Source of the DNA: Rhabditoides inermis | Lineage: Eukaryota > Nematoda > Chromadorea > Rhabditida > Rhabditidae | Direction of reading: 5' to 3' | Length of the DNA: 64,000 nucleotides | Assembly (NCBI GenBank): GCA_963966185.1 | Contig: CAWZYM010000272.1 | Span: forward strand, 1-64,000 | Shown here: in pieces, positions 1 through 11,795 of the stretch | Layout of the letters: each line of letters opens with the position of its first letter | How positions within the stretch are numbered: the first letter of the stretch is position 1 | The notes under the pieces: model-generated | The model's database searches: none | The model's input: the letters and a program-made list of their open reading frames with translations, nothing else | What the model was told of the DNA's origin: nothing | Made by a program: the position numbers and the translations under genes

Positions 1-241
1 ATACATCAATCGACTATTAATCTTCTCTATTTTTAATACGGTTATAGCTACAGCTTGTCTGAAAAGTATGGAACATAGCCGGTTGCACACAGTAGTCAAA
101 ACCAAGTGTGCTGTCCTACAGTTCTACAATCACTAAAAACAGCTGAACAAGCAAAAAAAATTCTCATCGCGGATTGAACCGTTATGTTTCTGTTGCTTTC
201 ATTGAGGTAACCAACTCATACGGAGTCACTGTACTTTATAA

Positions 242-1447
242 TTATTGCGCCAGAACTGGTTTTTTTCGTTTTTTTTTCGGAACGAGTCGCTTGTAGAATA
301 GCTGCTTGAAACACGCTCGATACTTGCGACTTCTCCAGTAATACACATAGAAATTCAGAGAATACGAAATAAGAACTGAAAGGGTCGTATAATGTCGTTT
401 GTAGACATGCTTGTTCACAAAATAACCTGGTATGACAGCGTAGGCAGATGCGTCAATGATCGCTGTTTCGCTAGCATGTACATACTCGAGGGTAAACATG
501 ATGACAGTTGCAAACGTCTCAGAAAAGACGAAAACAACCGCCTGAAATTGTTTCAATACTTGAAACAAAACGTTATGACACCTGTATGATGATAGTGTTC
601 AGAATACGCGTTTGTACAATGAGATTTTCTGGGTCAGTGGTAGATAGGGGAGAGCACAAAAAGAGACGAATGTAGGTTATAATGTAAACTATTGTGGTGA
701 TCGCACACAAACACATGCAAGTTTTACTCCAGTAAGGAAGCACTTCTGCAGTTAACGCGACCGGCAAAATACAAGGGTCTATCGTTTTGTCACTGATGTG
801 AAAAGACGATAACGCCTAAAACAGAAGTAACGTTCATCCGTTGTTGTTTTTTTTATAATAACGAACCACGTAGAAAAGTCCAAGCAATATACCGGGCACG
901 CACATGCACATGCAGTATGTTGTTTTGTCCCAGATTTGGTACCTAAATAACAGTTGACTGATATGATTGAAAAATATACTTTATTGGCGTCGCAATAGCA
1001 AAGTATCGATCGAAAGAAATCATCGTTATCAAATAAGTGTTAAAGTTCACGAGTAATACGTAGCCCGAATTGAAATAGTAGCAGTAATCCTGATAGTATG
1101 ATTATTCGAAAACTTTATTCAACTCAGTTACTCACCAGTCTTGTTTTAGTCCACCCGAAGCTCATTCTGGCCCAAGACTGTAGCTCGTACAGTAAACATA
1201 ACAGATCTGAGAAAGCCAAAACAGCAATCAGGATTCCTTAAAACAAATTTGTAGTTGTAGTGTTAGATTTTGCTGAAAACAAACGCTCACCGCATTTGTT
1301 TTGTAACGATTTGAACTTCCAAGTTGCAAGAACAATGGAACTGTTTCCGAAACTACCAAGTACACCGAAACTCAGCGTGAACCATTTGATAGTATCGAGA
1401 GCTGTATCGGACATGTGAAAAAAGGGATGATATACGAACAGAACCAT
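242..1447 (-). CDS. srsx-like serpentine chemoreceptor, copy A (7 exons, 308 aa)
   Basis: Predicted seven-transmembrane receptor of the nematode srsx type, expected in the membrane of sensory neurons. Exons on the minus strand run about 1447-1291, 1236-1136, 1089-980, 942-867, 815-582, 541-427 and 375-242. All junctions are GT-AG and the frame stays open to TAA. Visible marks: FGSFGNSSIV in TM1, LAFSDLLCLL in TM2, the DRY-like FDRYFAIATP after TM3, RLFLCSP after TM5, and LNFYVYYWRSRKYRACF at the end of TM7, the usual srsx C-terminal pattern. The C-terminus is lysine-rich. The exon 4 donor (GTTCG) is weak but is the same in the copy at 36.7 kb. The ATG at 1447 was chosen because it aligns with that paralogue's start. 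The family call rests on motifs only, and the ligand is unknown. Confidence 0.85.
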
Positions 1448-3110
1448 GACAATCAGGCAGTTTTCAAAATCTGGACAAAGCGTTGAAAAACAATAATTGT
1501 TTTTTTTGTTAAAGAACTAAGACACAAACAATGAAATTGACTCGAACGCAATAAATGTGTTAGGTGTTCAATCACCTTCAATGCATTACATACAATAGCT
1601 GTAATAACTGACTCGAATATTTATTAATACGTGGTATACTTTTAGCTCATTCAATTTGGAAACTATGTGTGTTGTGTCAACAACACGAGACATAGTAGTG
1701 TCTTAACATCATCAGAACTTTCTCAAAATAGTTTTTTTGGTAAGAAGTTTGTTTTCGCTCCGAAAGACTATACTTGGAAGCAATCAGTTAAACTACAGAG
1801 ACTTGATAAAGATAAATATTAGAAGTTCGTTTGTACCGACTTTTGCTCACCTGAGACTACAGTACTAACCAACTACATTTTTTAAGTTTGAGTTCGGAAA
1901 TCGGAAACGCCAGTCGATGGTTAAAAATCTCGCCAAAACTTGTTCGCTAAGTTGTTTTGTGTTATGTAGTTACCAGTCGGAGTCGCGCCTACGGCGCTCC
2001 TCCTCCTGGTTTTGTGAGGATGATTTCGCGATCAGATGCGCTCGCTGAAAAGAGTGAAAACCCGGCGCGCCTCACATGCTGGCGCCAGTTATCAGAATAT
2101 AATACAGGTGCATAATTGGAAAAAGCACACATTAGTGCGAAAGCTGTCTTTGTTATTATGTTTCCCGTTAAACATATTCTCATAATTCCATTGTGTGATA
2201 TCACGTTGAAGGTGGTGTTCACTCTGACTCTGGTATTGGCTACGAAAAAACTGTTCAAATTAACTACGAAAAAAAAATTGTGAGCGTTTTACAAAATTTT
2301 GAAAAAAAAATAATACAGTCAAGAATATGAAATGTGTTCAATGAACATATTGTCCTGAAACGTTACTGCACGTCTGTATACGAAAACTCAGTTTTCTATC
2401 GTAACTTTTTTCATTTTCTTTTTTATATGTAAAGTTCCGGCACTGTAACTTTCTGTTTTTTTTACTGAAAAAAAGATTATTCAGTTGGAAAATTTGTTTT
2501 CTAAAAAAAAAGTTTTCCAGTTGAAACGCGGATGAAACATCATTAGTGCGTAAAATCAACAAGCACGAAAAAGATAATAGGTTATAATTCAGACGAGGGG
2601 CGTGGTGCATACATACACACATGGGTGCGTATAGTGTGTGGACTGCTGCGGACTAAGTTGTGAGCAGCTGTAAAGATTTTAGACTCGAAAAACACTGTGG
2701 GCGGATTGCTGAAAACACATGGCAACTGTCAACTAGATCAAGATTTTCGAGAGAAATTTTTTTTATGTACCAAAAATTGGGAGGTAGGAAAGAAGCGCCA
2801 ATTTTAAGGTGTTGCCTGGAATGGCGCTCCTGTGGTCTCTAAAGGACTGAAGGACTGAAGGCTCTTTGAGGACTTAAAGTCGTTTTGAAGTTCTAATTCC
2901 AAATAGAAAAGTCGAACAAAGTTTTTTTTTGATAATTCGTTTTTGTTTTTCATACGCCATAGCTACATACCTCTCATATCAATTTGGTAGCAATAACTCA
3001 TTGCGAACATGTGCACTGCTCATGTGAGAAGTTAGATCATTCAGCCCCTGTGGCTGAAATCTATTGTAATCTTGTTGAACTTTTGTCGCTTTGATTTGTG
3101 TTGCTGTCAC
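1448..3110. other. intergenic, no gene seen
   Basis: AT-rich sequence with short A or T runs. A GC-rich patch lies at about 1980-2090. I see no splice-compatible coding series and no repeat termini. Confidence 0.5.
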
Positions 3111-3114
3111 AACA

Positions 3115-3500
3115 CATTTTATCTGCGAACTACTTACTTGTTACATACGTTAAATGAAAATACATAACACATAACGTATTTGTCCTTGTGTGAGTAAGTA
3201 ATCATACTTATTCTATTATCTTACTGTGTTTGATGCAATAAATGTATTGTCAGCGTATGTATGCGCTAACTCTTTTTCACAAAGTTTGGACCTTACAATC
3301 AACTGTAAGGTCCAAACAATTAACTGTAAGGTCCAAACCTTCAATACATTGTTTGCCTGATGATTTTCTATAACTACTACAATGAAAGTGCAGCACGTGT
3401 TTGTCATTCATTATGTGAGTGCGTATTCTCAGTTACATTACAGGTTTAATATCTTATTGTATGTGATGCATTTAAAGTTTTGTCAGCCTCATTAGTGCGC
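3115..3500. repeat. dispersed repeat (CATTATGTGAGTG family), two units
   Basis: Two diverged units carry the phrases TTTGTCATT, ATGTGAGTG, TATGTGATGCATTTAA and TGTCAGCC. The same phrases recur at about 35085-35410 and 36480-36605, beside the second srsx-like gene. A short tandem block at 3285-3345 repeats CTGTAAGGTCCAAAC. Confidence 0.55.
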
Positions 3501-3815
3501 TCGAGTAGCTTTCCCTAATCATCATATTCTTCGAACCAAAACCAGCCATTGTTCTCAACGAATGTTTTCTAGATGATAAAAACTATCCGTCTTCCACACG
3601 GGTAATAAAATCATCTGTCCATTTTTATTATGACATGACAACAGGATTCAAACATTCAAACACAGAAAAATTCATGTAGATGTGCAATACAATAAACTTT
3701 ACTGATTATCGAAACTTGAAAAATGAAAAAAAAACTTCATTCTTAAAAAAATGTGATTTTCACCGGAACATTTTGATAAAAGTTAAACGCTGTGGTTTGT
3801 ACCTTCAGTGAATTT

Positions 3816-4108
3816 TCGGCAATTAGGAACTGACACCAGACACCATGACACCAGACACTAGACACCACGACACCACGACCCTCTGGTGTCGACACCACGA
3901 CACCATGGTGTCAACACCACGACACCACGACACCACGACACCACGACACCACGACACCACTTTACAAAACGAAAAAATTCTGCATCTTTTTTTAGTTATA
4001 TAGACGAGAGGTCGTAGTGCAGTTGTGTTTTGTGAAATGGTGTCGTGGTGTCATGGTGTCGACACCGTGGTGTCGTGGTGTCTGGTGTCATTTTCTAATT
4101 ACCTGAAT
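3816..4108. repeat. fold-back element with ACACCACGAC minisatellite arms
   Basis: The left edge CGGCAATTAGGAACTGACAC is mirrored on the right by GTGTCATTTTCTAATTACC. The left arm (3837-3960) is a tandem array based on ACACCACGAC. The right arm (4038-4093) is the same motif inverted, as GGTGTCGTGGTGTC. The spacer is about 80 bp. An element with the same edges but a different array lies at 59.3 kb, and one edge recurs at 47.92 kb. Confidence 0.65.
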
Positions 4109-4429
4109 TTTCCGTTTTCGTAGTACTCACATGGGCAGTGCACACGTTTGCAATGAGCTTTTTTTTACCAACTTGGTATAGGAAGTAGCCATGTGATATC
4201 AAAACATAACTGCGTTGTCAATAAATGCTTTCCCCAACTTTTTGATTTTGAATAAGAATTTTAATTTTCGATGAGCAACCAGGGTGGTGTGGCGAAAATC
4301 AAGGGGTGGAACGGAGGGTCACGAGATCGATCTCGTGCAGAGTTTCTGCTTTTGCAGTTTACGATCAGAGTCTTTCGAGTGCATTCTAAATATAAGCGTT
4401 GAAAATTCTTAGACCATTTATTTAAAACA

Positions 4430-4560
4430 CTTTTATCATACAGGTGCAACTATCTATGAAGTACTAAAACAGTTTCAGGTTATTGTTTTCGTATGTGCAT
4501 GCTAGCGAAACAGTGATCATTGACGCATCTGCTTATGTTGTCATTCCAGGTTCTTTATCA
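4430..4560 (+). pseudogene. relic of srsx-like receptor exons 5-6
   Basis: The end of exon 5 (ATACAG), a short intron, and exon 6 with an internal deletion match the srsx-like genes at 0.2 and 36.7 kb. Conserved residues read YVCASETV-type (GTGCATGCTAGCGAAACAG) and IIDASAYVVIP, followed by a donor-like GGTT. The rest of the gene is not present nearby. It is closer to the 36.7 kb copy: ACAGTGATC is shared. Confidence 0.7.
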
Positions 4561-4580
4561 TAACTTAACACTCAAAAAAA

Positions 4581-4781
4581 CTAAACGCCCAGACTATCGA
4601 TGATTGTTTCAGTGAACACAAACATCGCATCCCAGTCTCTGTCTTCTATTCCGGTCAGCTCCTCATCGCTCTCCTCGCACATCATCTCCACCGATTGTTC
4701 TATCGTAAACCCCGAACTCTTCAACTAAAACAGACCATATTTCTCTCGAGTCATATCATCGGGTGGCCGACACTTTTCCAT
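4581..4781 (-). pseudogene. small unknown ORF with one internal TAG
   Basis: A 67-codon minus-strand frame runs from ATG (MEKCRPPDDMTREKYGLF) to TAA-less stop TAG after IIDSLGV, with a single TAG at codon 19. The second half is strikingly acidic (CEESDEELTGIEDRDWDAM) and reads like real protein. An acceptor-like TTTTAG sits exactly at the internal stop, so the ATG half may be intronic and the acidic half a terminal exon. A left-end-like TTTAAAGGGAAGTACCAC lies upstream at 4808. I do not recognise a family. Confidence 0.35.
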
Positions 4782-5129
4782 GACACAAGCACCAAGCACA
4801 CATAATGTTTAAAGGGAAGTACCACTCTAAATTTCACATCACCATTTTTCTTCAAACTCATACGGCATACATTTCTAACTCTGAGGATTACGAATATGTG
4901 TTTCTCGAATCATGAAACTTCATTTTCAAAATTGTTTTTGTTGTACAATGTTCCAAATGACACACCAAACTTACGTGTTTTACTCGCGATCAGCGGATTC
5001 GCGCGTTCGCCGGTAAACGTAGCAATCCAAATAGCGCAAAACAACGGAAAAGTTGAAAGCAAACACATATTTATTGTATAAAATGGCATCACTTTACAAC
5101 AACAAGTTGGAATATAATATTTACACTAT

Positions 5130-5470
5130 GCAATTTATTTTAGACAAGAAGAAGACATACCAAATCTTCTACACATTCTGAGTGTCTCTCTCAGAGGGTC
5201 GACCGTCTTGCACACGGGTGCGGTTAGGCCCTTCCTCGCCCACCGCGCCTGCCAGCAGTGCTCACGCGTTCTGAAAACAATACATAAGCTGTATTATATA
5301 ATTACGAAACTATAAACGAATAAAAACGGACGAAAATATCTCATAAACAAAATTAAAAACATAGTAAAACTTGCCTGACAACTCCGACAACGTAGAATTG
5401 AATGACTGCTAAAACCTGTTTGAACACTTTGTAGCAACACTAACACCACGGCGTATGGCCGAAAAGTTAT
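5130..5470 (-). pseudogene. duplicated receptor exon with stop, plus a possible terminal exon
   Basis: The stretch 5386-5468 is a direct copy of 7541-7622, an exon of the damaged receptor downstream. In this copy the cysteine pair CEC has become C-stop-C, so it cannot be coding in that frame. Beyond it, after a TTTTCAG acceptor at about 5278, a 44-codon frame (TREHCWQARWARKGLTAPVC and onward to SSSCLK-stop) could be a terminal exon. The copy stops where the pentanucleotide array begins. Confidence 0.5.
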
Positions 5471-6204
5471 TCAATTCAATTCAATTCAATTCAATTCAAT
5501 TCAATTCAATTCAATTCAATTCAATTCAATTCAATTCAATTCAATTCAATTCAATTCAATTCAATTCAATTCAATTCAATTCAATTCAATTCAATTCAAT
5601 TCAATTCAATTCAATTCAATTCAATTCAATTCAATTCAATTCAATTCAATTCAATTCAATTCAATTCAATTCAATTCAATTCAATTCAATTCAATTCAAT
5701 TCAATTCAATTCAATTCAATTCAATTCAATTCAATTCAATTCAATTCAATTCAATTCAATTCAATTCAATTCAATTCAATTCAATTCAATTCAATTCAAT
5801 TCAATTCAATTCAATTCAATTCAATTCAATTCAATTCAATTCAATTCAATTCAATTCAATTCAATTCAATTCAATTCAATTCAATTCAATTCAATTCAAT
5901 TCAATTCAATTCAATTCAATTCAATTCAATTCAATTCAATTCAATTCAATTCAATTCAATTCAATTCAATTCAATTCAATTCAATTCAATTCAATTCAAT
6001 TCAATTCAATTCAATTCAATTCAATTCAATTCAATTCAATTCAATTCAATTCAATTCAATTCAATTCAATTCAATTCAATTCAATTCAATTCAATTCAAT
6101 TCAATTCAATTCAATTCAATTCAATTCAATTCAATTCAATTCAATTCAATTCAATTCAATTCAATTCAATTCAATTCAATTCAATTCAATTCAATTCAAT
6201 TCAA
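5471..6204. repeat. (TCAAT)n satellite, about 147 copies
   Basis: An almost perfect pentanucleotide array (minus-strand unit ATTGA) of about 734 bp with no visible interruptions. It reads as an open frame (QFNSI repeated) only because the unit length keeps a five-codon cycle without stops. It directly adjoins the 3' end of the LINE fragment at 6245-6600, so it is best read as an expanded retrotransposon tail. Confidence 0.95.
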
Positions 6205-6244
6205 CATTTATCCGGTATCGCATTATGTGATCATAACTCAAACA

Positions 6245-6600
6245 TCAATTATTCACAGAGTAGCTCCGGGAAGCATAAGTATTCCATCTTGTCGCGTCGG
6301 TGTCCGCGGCCACGTTCTTCCATTCTTCCTCGAGGGTCCTTCTATTGGATGGGATCGTCCTCTTGAATTTATCACTCCATTGTAGGTGAGGGCGACCAGG
6401 TTTGCCCATATTTGGTGGGTTCCAATCGATCACACATCTCGTCCATCGGTCGTCGTCGCAAGTCATTAGGCGGCGGGCGAACCTCCACTTCTTTGTCCTT
6501 GCTTCGCACAGCACGTCTCGTAGTCCCGTCTGCCGTCGTATCTTCTTGCACGGAACCTTGTCCAGTAAAGTCAGTCCGAGCATCTTTCAATCCATTCTCC
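6245..6600 (-). mobile_element. RTE-type LINE, 3'-terminal fragment
   Basis: The minus-strand frame ends with the C-terminal signature found in many endonuclease-reverse transcriptase LINEs: KWRFARRLMTCDDDRWTRCV, DWNPPNMGKPGRPHLQWSD, and a final W..VAADTDATRWN. The stop at 6245 is followed by about 40 bp of 3' UTR and then the pentanucleotide array, consistent with the simple-repeat tails of RTE elements. Everything upstream of this domain is missing, as in a typical 5'-truncated insertion. Confidence 0.75.
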
Positions 6601-6609
6601 TCTGAACTA

Positions 6610-7480
6610 CACTACAGGGCTGCATTTTTGAAGCGCCAGGAACTGAATGCATGCTGCGAAAAAAAAATGCGATTTTGTGTAGAAAAATACCAAAACTTAC
6701 TGTACTTTAACGTACATGAGAGCAGTTGCAAAAATGAACAAATTTGTTCCTCTGATCACGATCTGTCGATTGACGCCTATATCATGCCAATCGGAGACCT
6801 AAAACTACTTCCTCGTTAACTTTCTATCAGGTTACATGTAAAACGTCATTACATGTGAAATAAGAAAACAATTGAAAAGTGGAAAATGTAGTGCTGGACG
6901 CAGGCGGAGGGAGAAATGGAGGTGGCGTCTTTCAATCGACGTCGTCTGCTCAGTCCAGTTTCCGCACTCATAAGTTGACGGTACCCGCCGTCCGCTTTGA
7001 CCCTGCCTTTTCACCATCTGACTGCAAGATGACCTATGATTGTCATTCTAGCGTCTAAAGTGACCACAATAAAACCGTCATTCTAGCTAAAGTTACAATA
7101 AGAGGTGAAGTGAAAAAGAGAAAAAAAATGGAACTGCAAAGCTATTGCAATGTTTTCATCAACGTTGTAAAGTACTGGCAAAAAACAAACAACATCAACG
7201 AATCGCTGCCACCAGTAACCAGTTACAAACGGTTGGCGAACACGATGCTATTGACTTGGGAGGTCTTGCTGGGTAGTGCACGACAGGTGAGTAGCCTCCA
7301 CGCAGCAATAACCAGTCCGCGCAACCACATCCGGTACGACTGAAACGATAACTTATCACCAAACCAAACAGGAGGCGCATTTTGGATGAAATTGGTCCGT
7401 TCCTTACTTATGAGATCTCAGTTCGATTGTGCAAATTGCGAACGAGCGGCGACGCCCGCTAGTTGAGTGAATTCTTCTCT
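6610..7480. other. no gene seen
   Basis: Mixed sequence between the LINE fragment and the damaged receptor. Short frames occur on both strands, but none has conserved motifs or consistent splice sites. Confidence 0.4.
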
Positions 7481-7488
7481 CACCTTGA

Positions 7489-7848
7489 TACACACTAGAA
7501 GAGTTACGCTGTTCACCGGACAGTAGAGACCGATAGAAACGACAACGTAGAATTGAATGACTGCAAAACTCTGTTTGAACACTTTGTAGCAACACTCACA
7601 CCACGGCGTTTGGCCGAAAAGTTTCGTGGAGAAGATCACATAGACCGGGATCATGTAGAACACTGTCGGGGTGCAGCACTATAATTGCTTTTTTGTGTTC
7701 AGAACTTATTAACATAGTTTGCCTGTATGTAAATGGTGTTCAGGAACATTTTGTGCATTGCCAGAGTTTTGGCGCTCATGTGCGACTTCTGTGCATTCAG
7801 GATCTTCACGGTGTGCGGAATGAAAACTGGAATTTCTTCTCTTTCCTG

Positions 7849-7928
<80 letters not shown>

Positions 7929-7971
7929 TCCCTCTCTCTCTCTCCCTCTCTCTCTCCCCCTCTCTCTCTCT

Positions 7972-8018
<47 letters not shown>

Positions 8019-8916
8019 TTGCAACAAATCCACAAGTATGTGCGCATTGCACGAGTAGGAACGCATTGGTGGGAACGAAATACGGGCTGTTACCAGAAGC
8101 ATACATCGAAATTTGATCGATTATCGCTATCCAATCAGTATATTGGGAAGTCGTCTAAACAGATTTGCATCACGTCTATAGAAGTGTGTTCACATTTGCA
8201 GCTGCCACTATCTGCTCTCTCGTGCTGTAGGGTACAATAGCAGCGAGAGTACCCAATAGATAGAATATGTATAGGTATGTGAATAACACGACTGTTTGTA
8301 CAGTAGAAAACTGAAAAGTTGATTCGTCGAAGAAACAGTGGGTCACTCACTTTGAGGCGAGATGGCGTGTGCCCGAGAATCTTTTGGTGTCTATCAAACA
8401 CCATCTGCCCATGAAACACAATTTCGAACTCAAATAGTGCTAGGAAAATGATCTTAAGCATCGGAGTCAGTGAAATCACAGGCTTTGGGAAACCGTACGA
8501 AAGGTGTGTGCGAGGGCAGTGAGGAATGGATGATCGGTCCGTGACCGACGAAACAAAACAGTGGAAGAAAGATGGTGAGCTGCCATAAAAACAGAATATT
8601 GATACCATTAAGAGAACAAGCCGTCTAAACTTTGTTCTGTTCGGTCAGTTTAATATGCGGTACTCCTAGTCGAGAACAAGTTTTATCACAAAGAAGTCAG
8701 CAGAAAGAGTTGAGAATTCATGACTTTTTGTTAACAGCTACTCACATGCTGCATCAATACGAGATACTTTGTTAGGCCAAACGAGGACGGTGAATGTGCC
8801 AGGATCGCGTAAAACGTTGTGACATCGAGAACAAAGCCGATAGTCGATATGATGTGATAGCATAGAATCTGTTTTGTCGGGTAGGAAAAGTCGAACACCA
8901 GGTCACTGAGGTTCAT
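7489..8916 (-). pseudogene. str/srh-like serpentine receptor, incomplete or disrupted
   Basis: Exon 1 (8916-8746, GT donor) starts MNLSDLVFDF and has TM1 plus the phrase FYAILAHSPSSFGLTKY, the nematode 'TP..M..YK' position. After a GGCAG acceptor near 8588, LTIFLPLFCFVGHGPII gives TM2. A possible 46-nt intron (donor after HTPF, acceptor CTTAAG) leads to TM3, IIFLALFEFEIVFHGQMVFD, close to the str pattern. A further exon at about 7489-7660 (FYMIPVYVIFSTKLFG, then VIQFYVVVSIGLYC) may belong to this gene. The remaining membrane segments are not found before the LINE insertion and duplicated exon at 5.1-6.6 kb. I score it as probably broken, but a spread-out gene is possible. Confidence 0.5.
7851..8019. 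repeat. (CT)n microsatellite with CCCTCT variants
   Basis: About 170 bp of CT dinucleotides with scattered C insertions. It lies between the putative exons of the damaged receptor. Confidence 0.95.
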
Positions 8917-9255
8917 TCGTTGAAATGAACGATATACAGAATAGAATTCAGAAATCGCACACTAGTAACGATTCTGTCAGGTGTCAGGTGCTAGTGATGT
9001 GAAATATGAATTTAATAGTAGGGTACAGTAATAGAGAATTTCATCAGAGAGAAAACAGGTGGAGTTGGTCGACCATGAACTCGGAACTGCAGTTTAAATT
9101 TTTCTCAACTCATACCCAGAACACCTGTAAAGACCATTATTATGGAATCATTTGAGAAAAGTTTCGTTTCAGATTTGGCAGGTGCATCTTTTCGAGTTCA
9201 CGCAGACTAGGTTCTTTGCCGGACAGTGCGATGGGGCTGCGAAACGTGTGAAGGT

Positions 9256-9257
<2 letters not shown>

Positions 9258-9296
<39 letters not shown>

Positions 9297-9297
9297 C
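9258..9297. repeat. (CT)n(AT)n compound microsatellite
   Basis: CT dinucleotides run straight into ATATAT. Confidence 0.9.
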
Positions 9298-9443
9298 GTC
9301 ATCATTAGTTAAATTATGAATATAATCGTTGATAATAGTAGCGCTACGCTTTGTGTGATTGTAATCGAAAAGCACTCGATGAAATACGTCTCTTATGTTA
9401 GCATTTTTCATTACTTACTTTGAGCGATGGCGGCTAGCTATAT

Positions 9444-9773
9444 ATGCGTAGAATTAAAAACAACATCACCCTAGCACATAGCTATATGTATGGATATATC
9501 AAATCTCAAAACCCTTCTAACGTCATAGATTCCAACTCAAGATCATCTAGGAACCGTTCTTATGGTAAACTTTACAGTAGCGCTAAAAACACCATTCAAC
9601 AATCCTTCATACTTCATTCGGTTGTTAACACTTGGAACTTGCTTCATCATAACGTTGTAAAAATCTTCGATAAACACCACTACAGAAAAAGCTCAATTAT
9701 TCATATAAATTTCCATATCAAAAATGGCACTATTTCGAGTTCACTTAACATACAAGACCCCACTAATTTCTAA
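9444..9773 (+). mobile_element. CR1/Jockey-like LINE, C-terminal RT fragment
   Basis: A 109-codon frame aligns with the C-terminus of the two larger LINEs here: RRIKNNITLAHSYMYGYIKS corresponds to RRVLSDLRIVHSFIYGHIKA at about 26.2 kb, and TWNLLHHNVV to the terminal 'W N L P' motif. Everything upstream is absent, as expected of 5' truncation. Orientation is opposite to the other LINE copies. Confidence 0.7.
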
Positions 9774-9799
9774 AATATGAAGCTGGGGCAACTCTTATT

Positions 9800-10900
9800 C
9801 AGAAGTGGTGGCAAACGGCACATATGAATCGTTTTTCTCACTCACTTTTATCTCGTTTCGGGTGATGAGACTGCACTTTTCCTGCATAGATCATGTTAAC
9901 TCTGATTTCTGGGGAGAGTGCGGTTGTATCGGGTCGCAGGGATACGGACCGACGACGGGGGCTGCTGTGCCGCCCGATCATCTTATTGTAATTCCTTCTA
10001 TCCCGTGTTTTCACCACAAATGCATATGAATGAAACTATTGTTATTGTCTCTCCAGTAATCACCGAGAGAAGAAAAGGTGAAGGGACACTTTGTATCCTA
10101 ACGCTCCGTTTCAGCAATACCAGTATACAAACTTATTAATCAGCCGCGGCGTTTCGGAAAGACCTTTGTCTTTTGTCAGTTTGGAGTTTACACTCCATCA
10201 ATCGCATTGTGAATGTCAGTTTCAATCTAAGACATTCGATTTGTCTAAATTGCAGCAGCGAGTTTTGGATGTTGTTATCCTGTCCGTAACCCTGTTTTGA
10301 AATAAGCGTCGCACTCATTGAGCCCGTGAGACGTGAGAAAAAAATCTCAAAAAGGGACATCTTTTTCTTTCTTTCTCTCTCTTTCTCTCTTTCCTCCCTC
10401 TCTCTCTCTCTCTCTCTCGCTCTCTCTCTCTCTTTCGCATTTACTGGAACAGTGTGCTGTCTTTCTCACTTGAACTTGAAGCGCAGCGCAAGGAATTTGT
10501 GAGAAAAAGAAACACATTTCATACATACTGCAACAAAAAAAATCAAAGTACTGATTGTAAATGCCAGAACCTGGTTCATCAGCACATGTACGTGTATAAA
10601 AGTTAAATTCATCAAAGACATTGTGCAAGAAACTTTTGTCTTTCGCAAAAAAAGAAGCAAAACGCTGAACTGCAGAGAGACAGAGAGAAAAACACAAACA
10701 GAGAATAACACGGACCATAAATTCGAAGGCGAAAATACACATCCTTTATTACAGCATTACTGCAAAACTTATAACGAAAATACTGGCGCTCATTAACCTG
10801 TTGAAAGACATATCGTGTGTACAAATAAAACAACTAGTCCATACAATCAAACATAGTCTAGAGTGATATGTGAAAGAGGTAGACATCGCAAGACGGAGTG
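9800..10900. other. no gene seen; CT-rich tract at 10366-10437
   Basis: The only clear structure is a CT microsatellite with TTTCTCTC variants. Short open frames on both strands have no recognisable motif. Confidence 0.45.
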
Positions 10901-11365
10901 AGATGATCGGTCGCGGGTACACTACTCTGTAACTTTTTGACGCAGTGTTAACGCATTTAACGCACTGATTTTGCGTTAACGCATTGAAAATGTGTGGGGG
11001 TGGATGTAACGCAAATTGATGCGTTGGAGTGCGAGAAAGTGCGTAGTTCATAGTAAACGCGTTGACGCATTGAATATAGCGAGAAATTGCGTTGTTCCAG
11101 AAACAACTTTAAACGTTATGCAAATTTTGAGAATCCATTTTGTATATATTACTATACAATTAAAATCTCTAATAAACAAAACAAACACAACTTTAAATTG
11201 AATTTTATTGATTAACAAATTCGATCAATACAAACAAAATCAATAACGCATAATCGCTAATCAATAACGCTTAATCCTGCTTGAAAGAGGCGATGGTGTC
11301 ACGCCGTCGAGTAGCGCTCCTGCTGATCTGCAACACCCATCACAGGACACTCTTATCAATACACT

Positions 11366-11373
11366 CAACTCTC

Positions 11374-11408
<35 letters not shown>

Positions 11409-11412
11409 ACCC
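11366..11412. repeat. (CT)n microsatellite
   Basis: CT dinucleotides with one G interruption, just beyond the 3' end of the unknown gene at 11.4-12.6 kb. Confidence 0.9.
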
Positions 11413-11435
11413 ACCAGTGTTCTTACTCTTTCTCC

Positions 11436-11690
11436 AGCACTTGTGACACCTTGTCTTCGATCATTGTCGACAGCAACGGAAACTCGCGCCTAAAAAGTAC
11501 GGGGAATCATCGGGATACAAGATAATCACAAACTAATAGTAGACCTACTAAGCGTTCTCACTTTTCCATGACGTCCTCTCCGAAGAGGCAGATGAACTGG
11601 TTGAAGGAACACGGCTTCACTTGACCCGGTGGTCGTCCATCGGCAGCACGCGCCCGCAGTGACGACGCGCCAACTCCGCCAGCACCTAAC
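11436..11690 (-). CDS. two exons with consistent splicing, protein unknown
   Basis: An exon at about 11690-11565 reads GAGGVGASSLRARAADGRPP, then CSFNQFICLFGEDVMEK, to a GTGAGA donor. It joins in frame through a TTTTTAG acceptor to REFPLLSTMIEDKVSQVLEK and a TAA at about 11436. It follows the 135-codon gene at 11.8-12.6 kb on the same strand. In the frame that links the two, the intervening exon carries stops, so these may be the 3' part of one decayed gene or a separate one. No family recognised. Confidence 0.4.
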
Positions 11691-11795
11691 ACATAACCAT
11701 AAAAACACATAGTTCCGCGGGACGGGTCGATGAGTGACAGTTTGCACAAATACAAATAAAATACCTTAGGCTCCGGTAGACGCGACGATAATCCA

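Noticed and set aside
5455..6366. 303-codon open frame made mostly of a five-residue repeat (QFNSI)
   Set aside because: It is the translation of the (TCAAT)n array, followed by antisense of the LINE fragment.
6402..6819. Plus-strand frames of 67 and 135 codons
   Set aside because: Antisense to the RTE C-terminal domain, whose motifs are clear on the minus strand.
7693..8116. Overlapping frames rich in Ser-Leu or Arg-Glu
   Set aside because: Translations of the CT microsatellite on both strands; the same applies at 14.8-15.25, 24.4-24.8, 32.4, 55.3 and 62.2 kb.
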